Source of the DNA: Cnuella takakiae
Lineage (GTDB): Bacteria; Bacteroidota; Bacteroidia; Chitinophagales; Chitinophagaceae
Direction of reading: 5' to 3'
Length of the DNA stretch: 64,000 nt
Assembly (NCBI RefSeq): GCF_001953305.1
Contig: NZ_MTFE01000010.1
Location: forward strand, 3,520,237-3,584,236
Shown here in pieces: positions 45,235-54,400 of this stretch. The position numbers were made by a program, and so were the translations under genes. Below the pieces are notes generated by a model. It worked only from the letters and a program-made list of their open reading frames with translations, made no database searches and was not told the DNA's origin. The first letter of the stretch is position 1. Every line of letters starts with the position of its first letter.

Positions 45235-47736
45235 ATGAAAATTGTAATCATCGGCAATGGCATGGTAGGATACAAGCTTTGCGAAAAGCTGCTCGCCAAA
45301 CCAATTGCTGCTCCCTTGCACATCACCGTTTTTGGTGAAGAGGTACGTCCCGCCTATGACCGGGTACACCTCAGCGCATTTTTTGACGGCAAAACCGCCG
45401 ATGACTTGAGCCTGGCTCCGGCATCCTGGTACGCCGACAATGGCATTGCACTGCACCTGAGCGACCCTGTGCTTAGTATCGACCGTGCCGCCAAAACCGT
45501 TTCTTCCCATGCCGGTCACACCATCCCGTACGACTACCTGGTGCTGGCTACCGGCTCTGCCGCTTTTGTACCGCCCATTCCCGGTGTAGAGAAAGAAGGC
45601 GTGTTTATTTACCGCACCATCGAGGACCTGGAACTTATGCAGGCCCATGCCCGCAAGGCAAAGAAGGGTGCTGTGATTGGTGGCGGCCTCCTTGGGCTTG
45701 AAGCGGCCAAGGCCTTGCTCGACCTTGGATTAGGAACAACCCATGTAGTGGAATTTGCCCCCCGCCTGATGCCCCGCCAGATTGATGAAGCAGGCTCCCG
45801 CATGCTACAGGGCAAGCTGGAAGAACTGGGCATACAAATACATACATCCAAAAACACAGCGGCTATTGTTGGTGAAGACACCATCACCGGTATGGACTTT
45901 ACCGATGGCAGCCACCTGGAAGTGGATATGCTGGTGATTTCCGCAGGCATCAAACCCCGCGACGAGCTGGCCCGCCACTGCGGACTGGAAGTAGGCCCAA
46001 GGGGCGGCATCGTTGTCAACAACAGCCTCCAAACCTCCGACCCTTCTATTTTTGCCATTGGCGAATGCGCCCTCCACGAAGGCATGATCTACGGGCTGGT
46101 AGCACCCGGCTACGAAATGGCCGATGTGGTTGCCACCCACCTCTCCGGTGCCGCCAAATCCTTCACCGGTTTCGACATGAGCACCAAGCTCAAACTCATA
46201 GGCGTGGATGTTGCCTCCTTTGGCGACCCGTTTATTGGTCCTAATGAAGCCCGCACCATTGTACTGGAAGATACCAGCAAGGGTATCTATAAAAGAATCA
46301 ACATCAGCAACGACGGCAAAAAGCTGCTGGGTGGCATCCTGGTTGGGGATGCGGAAGCATATAATATGTTGCTGCAAACCGCCAAGAACGGCCTGGCATT
46401 GCCGCCCAACCCCGAAGACCTGATACTCGGTGCACGCGGCGGCAGCGAAGAGGCCGGTGCCGGTGTGGCCGCACTGCCCGAAGACGCACTGATCTGCAGT
46501 TGCGAAGGCATTACCAAGGGCCAGATCTGCAGCTCCGTAACAGACGGCGGTTGCGAAAGCGTGGATGCCATTAAGAAATGCACCAAGGCCGGTACCGGCT
46601 GCGGCGGCTGCGTACCCATGATCAAGGACCTGATGGTACACACCATGAAGAGCCAGGGCAAGTATGTACGCAATGTCATCTGCGAACATTTTGAATTTAG
46701 CCGCCAGGAGTTACTGAACCTGGTAAAAGTGAAAAACCTCACCACCTACAACGAGGTGCTCGACACCCTGGGCAAAGGCGATGGTTGCGAAATATGCAAA
46801 CCGCTCGTCGCCTCTATCCTGGCTTCTTTGTGGAACGAGGTGATCCTGAAAAAAGGAAATGACACGGCTCAGGACTCTAACGACCGCTTTCTTGCCAATA
46901 TCCAGAAAGGCGGCACCTACTCCGTAGTACCCCGCATTCCCGGCGGTGAGATCACACCTGAGAAACTCATTGTGATCGGGCAGGTAGCACAGAAATACAA
47001 CCTCTACACCAAAATAACCGGCGGCCAGCGCATCGATATGTTCGGCGCCCACCTCAACGACCTCCCCGCTATCTGGGAAGAACTGATTGCCGCCGGTTTT
47101 GAAAGCGGCCATGCCTACGGCAAATCTTTGCGCACGGTAAAAAGCTGCGTGGGTTCTACCTGGTGCCGCTTTGGCCTCCACGACAGCGTAAGCTTTGCCA
47201 TCCGCATTGAAGAACGCTACCGCGGCCTGCGGGCACCCCACAAGTTGAAATCTGCCGTTTCGGGTTGCATCCGCGAATGTGCCGAGGCACAATCCAAGGA
47301 CTTTGGCATCATTGCCACTGAAAAAGGATGGAACTTGTATGTATGCGGTAATGGCGGCTCCAAACCCCAGCACGCACTCCTGCTTGCTGCTGATATCGAC
47401 AGCGAAACCTGCATCCGCTATATCGACCGCTTCCTGATGTTGTACATCAAAACCGCTGACCCCCTCACTCGTACAGCCACCTGGCTCAACAAGCTGGAAG
47501 GTGGCATCGACTACCTCCGCAACGTGGTGGTTAATGACAGCCTCGGCCTGGCAGAACAGTTTGAACAGGAAATGCAGGAACTGGTAGATGCCTACGAATG
47601 CGAATGGAAAGCCGTAGTGGAAAGTCCCGAACTCCGCAAGCGCTTCTCGCACTTTGTCAACGCCCCCGAGGAGAAAGATCCCACCGTACAATTCGAATCC
47701 ATGCGCGACCAGAAGAAGGCCGCCGACTGGAAGTAG
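45235..47736 (+). CDS. nirB: assimilatory nitrite reductase [NAD(P)H], large subunit
   Basis: Predicted cytoplasmic nitrite reductase reducing nitrite to ammonium with six electrons from NAD(P)H, 833 residues. Order: FAD/NAD(P)-binding diaphorase domain (~1-300, IVIIGNGMVGYKLCE, YLVLATGSAA, GAVIGGGLLGLEAAK, FAIGECALHEG); BFD-type [2Fe-2S] domain (~418-470, ICSCEGITKG and GTGCGGCVP); a second CxxC segment (GCEICKP); sulfite/nitrite reductase ferredoxin-like half-domain; and the siroheme/[4Fe-4S] site with Cys638-x5-Cys644 (SCVGSTWC) and Cys678-x3-Cys682 (GCIREC). All cofactor residues are present. It is followed by nirD and belongs with the divergent siroheme gene. Confidence 0.96.
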   Translation: MKIVIIGNGMVGYKLCEKLLAKPIAAPLHITVFGEEVRPAYDRVHLSAFFDGKTADDLSLAPASWYADNGIALHLSDPVLSIDRAAKTVSSHAGHTIPYDYLVLATGSAAFVPPIPGVEKEGVFIYRTIEDLELMQAHARKAKKGAVIGGGLLGLEAAKALLDLGLGTTHVVEFAPRLMPRQIDEAGSRMLQGKLEELGIQIHTSKNTAAIVGEDTITGMDFTDGSHLEVDMLVISAGIKPRDELARHCGLEVGPRGGIVVNNSLQTSDPSIFAIGECALHEGMIYGLVAPGYEMADVVATHLSGAAKSFTGFDMSTKLKLIGVDVASFGDPFIGPNEARTIVLEDTSKGIYKRINISNDGKKLLGGILVGDAEAYNMLLQTAKNGLALPPNPEDLILGARGGSEEAGAGVAALPEDALICSCEGITKGQICSSVTDGGCESVDAIKKCTKAGTGCGGCVPMIKDLMVHTMKSQGKYVRNVICEHFEFSRQELLNLVKVKNLTTYNEVLDTLGKGDGCEICKPLVASILASLWNEVILKKGNDTAQDSNDRFLANIQKGGTYSVVPRIPGGEITPEKLIVIGQVAQKYNLYTKITGGQRIDMFGAHLNDLPAIWEELIAAGFESGHAYGKSLRTVKSCVGSTWCRFGLHDSVSFAIRIEERYRGLRAPHKLKSAVSGCIRECAEAQSKDFGIIATEKGWNLYVCGNGGSKPQHALLLAADIDSETCIRYIDRFLMLYIKTADPLTRTATWLNKLEGGIDYLRNVVVNDSLGLAEQFEQEMQELVDAYECEWKAVVESPELRKRFSHFVNAPEEKDPTVQFESMRDQKKAADWK

Positions 47737-47750
47737 GTTTTTAGATTATT

Positions 47751-47852
47751 GATTATTGATTACTGATTATTAATTATTGGAGCTGCCGTGCACACGAAGT
47801 CTTTTCTGATTGTGCAGGGCACCCAATAATCAATAATAAATAATCAATAATG
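47751..47852. repeat. AT-rich inverted repeat between nirB and nirD
   Basis: Arms 47751-47780 and 47823-47852 match in 26 of 30 positions as inverted repeats built from ATTATTGATTA units, around a 42-nt GC-richer loop. It could fold in the nirBD transcript and change nirD expression, or be a small mobile or slippage-derived element. Confidence 0.8.
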
Positions 47853-47890
47853 TCAACCCATAGCAATATTCATCAATCAAAACCCACCCC

Positions 47891-48268
47891 ATGAGTGCAA
47901 CACTTACCGAAAGCTACACCTGGTTTGCTGCCTGCAGCACCACCGATGTACCCGAGAATGGCGGCGTTTGTGTAAAGTATAAAAACGACCAGATCGCCCT
48001 GTTCAATTTTACCCGCCGGGGCGAATGGTATGCTACGCAAAATATGTGTCCCCACCGCATGCAAATGGCCATCAGCCGCGGCATGATCGGTTCTATTGAA
48101 GGCGAACCCAAAGTGGCCTGCCCCTTTCACAAGAAAAACTTTTCGCTTGTGGATGGCCGTTGCCTGAGCGATGACAGCTGCGGCGACCTGAAAACATACC
48201 CCGTAAAAGTGGAAGGCGGGAGGGTATTCATCGGCATTCCCGGCGCGGAAGAAGATACGTGGGCTTGA
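47891..48268 (+). CDS. nirD: nitrite reductase small subunit, Rieske-type
   Basis: Predicted NirD subunit, 125 residues, with a Rieske-like [2Fe-2S] fold. Both ligand pairs are intact: Cys53-x-His55 (MCPHRM) and Cys77-x2-His80 (CPFHKK). The position after nirB and the length fit the small subunit of NADH-dependent nitrite reductase. Many NirD proteins in proteobacteria have lost the Rieske ligands, so retention here implies a genuine electron-transfer role. A 154-bp spacer with an inverted repeat separates it from nirB. Confidence 0.93.
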   Translation: MSATLTESYTWFAACSTTDVPENGGVCVKYKNDQIALFNFTRRGEWYATQNMCPHRMQMAISRGMIGSIEGEPKVACPFHKKNFSLVDGRCLSDDSCGDLKTYPVKVEGGRVFIGIPGAEEDTWA

Positions 48269-48280
48269 AGATTAAGAATG

Positions 48281-48401
48281 GAACCACGAAGGCACTAAGC
48301 AACAAAGGATCACAAAGGAATTTAAATAGCCGCATATAAGCTTTGACCGCAAGTAAACGACCCTCTTTGTGCACCTTTTTCCCTTCGGGTCTTTGTGGTT
48401 C
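48281..48401. repeat. imperfect inverted-repeat element downstream of nirD
   Basis: Arms 48281-48318 and 48363-48401 are imperfect inverted copies; the ends GAACCACGAAG and CTTTGTGGTTC match in 10 of 11 positions. The arms are made of ACAAAGG-like units. Resembles the small non-coding interspersed repeats common in Bacteroidota intergenic DNA; no transposase is present. Confidence 0.75.
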
Positions 48402-48489
48402 AACAAAAAATAAAAAGGCCCGACCAGGCTGCCACCTGACGGACCCGAGGATTTAAATACTTGCATCATTTAAACCAACCCAAAAGTAC

Positions 48490-49851
48490 ATGAAAAGAAA
48501 ATGGATTTCATTCGGACTCTTTGGACTTTGCTGGACGGCCGGCACCCCACTACAGGCACAATTAAGCATTGGCGCACAGGTGCGCACCCGCACCGAGCTG
48601 CGCGGCGGGCAAGGCGCTCCCCTGCCCAAAGGTGCTACGCCTGCTTTCTTTACCTCGCAACGCAGCCGCCTTTCGATGGGCTTCAACAGCTACCGCCTAA
48701 AGTTGGGACTCACCGCACAGGACGTACGCGTATGGGGACAAGACGCATCTACCATCAACCGCACCACCACCGCCGACAACAATGCGCTGATGCTCCACGA
48801 AGCCTGGGCCGAGATTGCCTTATTGGACACTACGGTGAAGGCCCAAACACTCAACCTGAAACTGGGCCGCCAGGAATGGGTGTATGACGATTCCCGTTTG
48901 CTCGGCAACCTCGACTGGCTGCAACAGGCCCGCAGGCACGACGGCGCCCTGCTGAAATACGACAAGGCAACCCTGAGTGTGCATGCCGGACTAGCTTTTA
49001 ACCAAAACAAAGAAGGCGCAACAGGCACCAATTACAACAACACCCCTCCCGGCAACTACACCGCTACCACCAATGGCGGAAGCATGTACAAAAGCCTCCA
49101 GTTTTTGTATGCCGCAAAAAAATACAAGGCAGGCAGCACCTCCTTTCTTTTCCTCGCCGATCAGTTCAACAAGTACCACATGAACACTGCCAATGGTGCT
49201 ACTACCAAGGTGTTCGACAAAGGCACTGTAAGCCGCTTTACAACGGGTTTGTACACCAATACCAATATTGGCAAGACCAACCTTTCCGCTTCGGCTTATT
49301 ACCAATTTGGCAAGAACAATACACTACAACAAACAAGTGCCTACCTGTTGAGTGTTGCGGCCATGAAAACGGTGAGCAAAAAATTGGCTGCAGGTGCAGG
49401 CGTCGATTACACCTCAGGCGGTACCAAGGGCAGCACCAGCAAAGCCTTCGACCCGTTGTATGGCACCCCGCACAAGTTCTGGGGACTGATGGATTACTTC
49501 TATGTGGCCAACCCTTTTGGCAAAGGCGGATTGGTAGACTATTACCTTAAATCAAAATACAAGGCATCCGAAAAGCTTGGCCTCACTGCCGACCTACACC
49601 AGTTCAACAGCGCAACTGCCATTGCCATTGACGGGAAGAACAGCAGCAACCGGAGCTTTGGCCAGGAACTCGACCTGGTAGCCAACTACACCATCACCAA
49701 ACAAATCGGCATCGAAGCAGGCTATGCCCATTTCTTTTCCACTTCCCTGCTCACCGCTCCCGCGGTAAAGAACATTGCCAATGCCAGAAGCAATGCAAAC
49801 TGGGCCTATGTAATGGTAAACATCAAACCCGAATTCTTATTTAAACAATGA
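48490..49851 (+). CDS. outer-membrane porin-like protein (alginate-export family)
   Basis: Predicted outer-membrane beta-barrel, 453 residues. Signal peptide ~1-24 (ending LQAQ); the mature protein opens with LSIGAQVRTRTELRGGQG, typical of alginate-export/AlgE-like barrels, and alternates amphipathic strands with short turns throughout, ending EFLFKQ with a near-terminal aromatic. Its location between nirD and the nitrate transporter gene suggests it admits nitrate or nitrite through the outer membrane. The substrate claim is inferred from context only. Confidence 0.75.
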   Translation: MKRKWISFGLFGLCWTAGTPLQAQLSIGAQVRTRTELRGGQGAPLPKGATPAFFTSQRSRLSMGFNSYRLKLGLTAQDVRVWGQDASTINRTTTADNNALMLHEAWAEIALLDTTVKAQTLNLKLGRQEWVYDDSRLLGNLDWLQQARRHDGALLKYDKATLSVHAGLAFNQNKEGATGTNYNNTPPGNYTATTNGGSMYKSLQFLYAAKKYKAGSTSFLFLADQFNKYHMNTANGATTKVFDKGTVSRFTTGLYTNTNIGKTNLSASAYYQFGKNNTLQQTSAYLLSVAAMKTVSKKLAAGAGVDYTSGGTKGSTSKAFDPLYGTPHKFWGLMDYFYVANPFGKGGLVDYYLKSKYKASEKLGLTADLHQFNSATAIAIDGKNSSNRSFGQELDLVANYTITKQIGIEAGYAHFFSTSLLTAPAVKNIANARSNANWAYVMVNIKPEFLFKQ

Positions 49852-49987
49852 GGAGCCACCGCGACAGGGTGACACAGCGTTTCACCGCTTTAATACTGTG
49901 CAACTCCCTGCCTTAAGTGCCTCCGTGGGTCCAACCCCAAACCAACGATTGCCTGCCACCATGCTTAAACACACAAACACTTGCATC

Positions 49988-51295
49988 ATGAACACTCCAA
50001 CTGCCACTCCCCTCTCCAAGCTCAATGTATTCAGCCTTAAAGGCGTGCAAATGCGCACTTTTCACATCACCTGGCTTTCTTTCTTTGTTTGCTTCTTTGG
50101 CTGGTTCGGCCTTGCGCCCCTGATGCCTTCCATCCGCGAAGACCTGGCGCTTACGAAGGCGCAGGTAGGTAACCTCATTATCATCTCCGTTTCTTCCACC
50201 ATTATCGCCCGCCTCATCATCGGCCGCCTGTGCGACACTTGGGGTCCCCGCAAAACTTATGTACGACTGTTGCTTGTTGGTAGCCTGCCCGTATTCCTCG
50301 TGGGACTGGCGCAGGATTATACCACCTTCCTCCTGTTCCGTGCAGCCATTGGCCTGATCGGTGCATCTTTCGTAATCACCCAGTTTCATACCTCCACCAT
50401 GTTCGCCCCCAATATTAAGGGCACAGCCAATGCTGTTGCAGGCGGCTGGGGCAACCTGGGTGGCGGTATCACCAATATGGTGATGCCCCTGATCTTTGCC
50501 GCCATCGTGGGGGCAGGTTTTACCAAGGGTGAAGCATGGCGCTATGCCATGATCCTGCCCGGGGTGATGATGCTGGTAGCAGCCTTCCTCTACCATCGCT
50601 ATACCAAAGACACACCTGCAGGCAACTACAGCGAAATAGGTTACACCAAGAAAGCAGCAGGCAAAACTGATTTTACCATACTGAAAGACGCCCGTGTTTG
50701 GGCCCTGATGCTGGCTTATGCCATGTGCTTTGGCATGGAGATCACCTTCGATAACGTAGCCGCCCTGCACTTTGTAGACAGTTTTGGTTTGTCGCAGTCT
50801 TCTGCTGGTTTCTGGGCGGGCGTGTTTGGCTTCATGAACATTTTTGCCCGCGCACTGGGCGGTATTGTTTCCGATAAAACAGGCCGCCGCTACGGCATGC
50901 GTGGCAAGGCTGTACTGCTGGCAGCCATGCTCCTGCTGGAAGGTATAGGAATCGTATTGTTTGCCCAAGCCGGCAATTTTACACTGGCCATTATCTCTAT
51001 GCTCTCCTTTGCACTGTTCCTGAAAATGGCCAATGGCGCCACCTATGGTATTGTGCCTTTTGTAAATGAGAAGAATGTTGGTCTGGTAAGCGGCATCGTT
51101 GGTGCCGGCGGCAACCTGGGCGGGATGCTCTTTGGCTTCCTGTTCAAATCGCAAAGCATCACCTATGTGCAGGCTTTTGGTTATATCGGTATAATGGTAA
51201 TGGTATCGGCAGTGCTGGTATTAGTTACCCGTTTTTCTGTAAAAACCAAAACCGCCTCGGTACAGGAGCCTTTGGCTGAAATGGCAGCAGCCTGA
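49988..51295 (+). CDS. narK: nitrate/nitrite transporter, NarK/NasA type (MFS)
   Basis: Predicted inner-membrane major facilitator, 435 residues from the ATG at 49988 (the frame is open from 49898 but the added segment is polar and unlike a transporter N-terminus). About twelve membrane helices. Nitrate-porter signatures are present: the first GGWGNLGGGI and the second GAGGNLGGML, with the substrate-binding Arg in IARLIIGRLCD. Substrate would be nitrate entering and/or nitrite. It sits between the porin-like gene and the nitrate reductase gene. Confidence 0.94.
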   Translation: MNTPTATPLSKLNVFSLKGVQMRTFHITWLSFFVCFFGWFGLAPLMPSIREDLALTKAQVGNLIIISVSSTIIARLIIGRLCDTWGPRKTYVRLLLVGSLPVFLVGLAQDYTTFLLFRAAIGLIGASFVITQFHTSTMFAPNIKGTANAVAGGWGNLGGGITNMVMPLIFAAIVGAGFTKGEAWRYAMILPGVMMLVAAFLYHRYTKDTPAGNYSEIGYTKKAAGKTDFTILKDARVWALMLAYAMCFGMEITFDNVAALHFVDSFGLSQSSAGFWAGVFGFMNIFARALGGIVSDKTGRRYGMRGKAVLLAAMLLLEGIGIVLFAQAGNFTLAIISMLSFALFLKMANGATYGIVPFVNEKNVGLVSGIVGAGGNLGGMLFGFLFKSQSITYVQAFGYIGIMVMVSAVLVLVTRFSVKTKTASVQEPLAEMAAA

Positions 51296-51460
51296 TGATG
51301 GTATGCTGCGGCAAAACTCAGAAACTTGTCCTGCCGCAGGCATCTTCAATAAACCAATGCTCGCAATCATAATTACCATCCGCAGTTTTCCTTACCAAGA
51401 GCAAACCCAACCCGGAACTTATGACTGATGAAAATAAAACTTACCACTCCGGCCTAAGTT

Positions 51461-51474
51461 CCCCCTCCAGGGGG
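51461..51474. repeat. GC-rich palindrome overlapping the annotated nitrate reductase N-terminus
   Basis: CCCCCT / AGGGGG arms with a 2-base centre, followed by ACAGGGGGTG, inside the first 22 codons of the longest frame. This resembles interspersed Bacteroidota palindromes and argues that translation really starts at the ATG at 51487. Confidence 0.7.
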
Positions 51475-51486
51475 ACAGGGGGTGTT

Positions 51487-54400
51487 ATGGAGTTTAAAAC
51501 CACCTGTTGCTACTGCGGAGTAGGCTGTGGTATTGTGGTGCAAAAAGACCGGAACGGGAAACTGCAGGTGTCGGGCGATAAAGACCACCCGGTAAACAGG
51601 GGCATGCTGTGCAGCAAGGGCATGAACCTGCACTACACTGTTATGGACCAGGGCGACCGCCTTCTGTACCCGGAAATGCGGTACAACAAAATGGGCCAGC
51701 GTCAAAGGGTTTCGTGGGATAGTGCACTGGAACGTACCGCAGCTGTTTTCAAAACTTTGATTAATAAATATGGCCCTGACTCGGTAGCTTTTTACGCGTC
51801 GGGGCAGTGCCTGACAGAAGAATACTATGTGCTCAACAAGCTGGTAAAAGGTTTTATCGGCACCAATAATATCGATACCAATTCGAGGTTGTGCATGAGC
51901 AGCGCCGTTGCCGCTTACAAAATGAGCCTCGGTGAAGACAGCGTACCGGTTTGCTACGATGACATTGAACTGGCCGACTGCCTCTTTGTGACCGGCGCCA
52001 ACCCTGCCTGGTGCCATCCCATCATTTGGCGCCGGGTGGAAGCCGCAAAAGCTGCCAACCCCGGCATGAAGATCATTGTTGCCGATCCGCGCAAAACACA
52101 AACTGCTGCCGCTGCCGACTTGTTCTTACAGATCCGTCCAGGTACTGATATCACCCTGAATCATGCCATCGGCCGGGTACTGATTGAAACCGGCGACATC
52201 GATTTTGATTTTATCAAAAACCATACGGAAGGCTTTGATGCCTACAGCGCCAAGGTAATGGAGCGCACCGTGGAAGAAGCCGCTGCTATTTGCGATGTAC
52301 CTGCCGAAGATATCCGCACTGCTGCCGCACTCATCGGCAATGCCAAAGGCTTTCTCACCATGTGGACCATGGGCCTTAACCAAAGCGTGATTGGTGTAAA
52401 TAAGAACCTGAGCCTCATCAACCTTAATCTCATCACCGGGCATATTGGCAAACCCGGAAGCGGGCCCTTTTCGCTTACCGGCCAGCCCAATGCAATGGGT
52501 GGCCGCGAAGTGGGCGGACTGGCCAACCTCCTACCCGCACACCGCAACCTTGCCAACGAAGCAGACCGCAAGTATGTACAGGGTTTTTGGGGTGGTGTGG
52601 AAATAGGCTCCAAACCGGGCTACTCGGCTACCGAGATGTTCCAGGCACTCCATGACGGCCGGCTTAAAGCCATCTGGATCCTGTGCACCAATCCCCTGCT
52701 CAGCCTGCCCGATGTACGCTTTGCAGAAGAAGCTTTGAGCCGGGCCAAATTCGTGGTGGTACAGGAGATCAGCAACAAACCTGAAACCCTCCGCTATGCC
52801 GACGTGGTACTTCCGGCTGCGGCATGGGCCGAAAAGGAAGGCACCATGACCAATGCGGAACGCCGTATAGCCTACCTCAACAAAATTGTGGATGCACCCG
52901 GCGAGGCACTTCCTGATGCAGCAATCCTTTGCCGCTTTGCGCGCAAGATGGGCTACCCAGGTTTTGACTATGTCAACCCTTCAGAAATTTACGCCGAACA
53001 CTGCCGCCTTACCGAAGGCACCAGTATCGACATCAGCGGGCTGAATTATGAAAAACTACAGGCCCAACGCAGCGTACAATGGCCTTTTCCAAAAGAAGAA
53101 ACTGGCGCCGGCACCCAGCGCCTGTTTACCGATAAACAGTTTTATACGCCTACCAAAAAGGCCATTATTCATCCCGTTGCCGACCAAAACAATTCGGAAG
53201 CACTCAGCCCCGAACTGCCCCTGGTTTTAACCACCGGCCGCATTCGCGACCAGTGGCATACCATGAGTAAAACAGGCAAGGTTTCCAAGCTCAAACAGCA
53301 TATTGCGCAGGCATTTTTGGAAATCCATCCCGCAGATGCCGCCAAGCGGGGTATCGGTGAAGACCAGCTCGTTGTGATCAGCAACGGCCGTGGCGAAGTA
53401 CGGGTGAAAGCCAAGTTAACCGACAGCATCAAAAAAGGCGTGGTATTCCTACCCATGCACTGGGGCAAGATACTGGGTAACGACGCCAACCGGGCCAATA
53501 ATGTAACTAGCGCCCTCATTGATCCCATTTCAAAAGAACCCGATTTTAAATATGCAGCGGTGCAGGTAAGCCCCTACCGCAAGCCGGCTCAAAAGATCAT
53601 CATCATTGGCGCGGGTGCCGGTGCTTTTAATTTTGTAAAAACTTACCGCGAGCTGAACACAGAAGACGAGATTGAAATCTTTAGTAAAGAGAACACGCCT
53701 TTTTACAACCGCGTAATGCTTCCCGATTATATCAGCGGCACCCAGCAATGGCACCAGCTGGTAAAGATGAAGGATGAAGAAGAAAGCAAGTACAACATCA
53801 CCCTCCACCGGGGCGTGAGCATTACCGAGATTGACCGGCAGGCAAAAACGGTAACAGACAGCAAGGGCATAGTGCATACCTATGATGTATTGCTCCTCGC
53901 TACCGGCAGCCGCCCTACGGTGTTGCCCAACCTCCCAAAGATGGAAGGCATTTTTACCATGCGCAGCCGTACCGATGCGGACAGCTTTATCAGGCATGTA
54001 CGCCCCGAAAACGGAAAAGTTGCCATCGTTGGCGGAGGCTTGCTGGGAATAGAACTGGCGGCTTCGCTCCGCGAAATAGGCGTTGAAGTTATGGTCATTT
54101 CCCGCATTTCCCGGTTGATGGACCGTCAACTGGATAACCTGGGTTCCCAATTGCTGAAAGAAGAACTGGAAGACAAAGGCATAGATATCCGTTTCAACGA
54201 TGAAGTGGACCGCTTTCTGGGAGGCAGCACGCTGGAAGGCGTACGTCTTAAAAGCGGTATCGATATTCCCTGCCAGGCAATCGTGATGGCTATTGGCACC
54301 ACGCCCAATATTGAACTAGCCCGCAGTTGCGGACTGGATACCAAACGCGGTGTGATCGTTAACGACTACCTCCAAACCAGCGACCCAAATATTTACGCGG

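Noticed and set aside
45805-47691. Two long minus-strand open frames (294 and 326 codons) opposite nirB
   Set aside because: They lie wholly antisense to a fully motif-supported nirB, have no recognisable domains and reflect its codon pattern.
48413-48454. Riboswitch or structured leader ahead of the porin gene
   Set aside because: The stretch is GC-rich and can pair locally, but I recognise no known riboswitch core and the pairing is weak.
49913-51154. 413-codon minus-strand frame opposite narK
   Set aside because: Composition is histidine/glutamine/glycine-rich and lacks any fold; it is the antisense shadow of the transporter gene.
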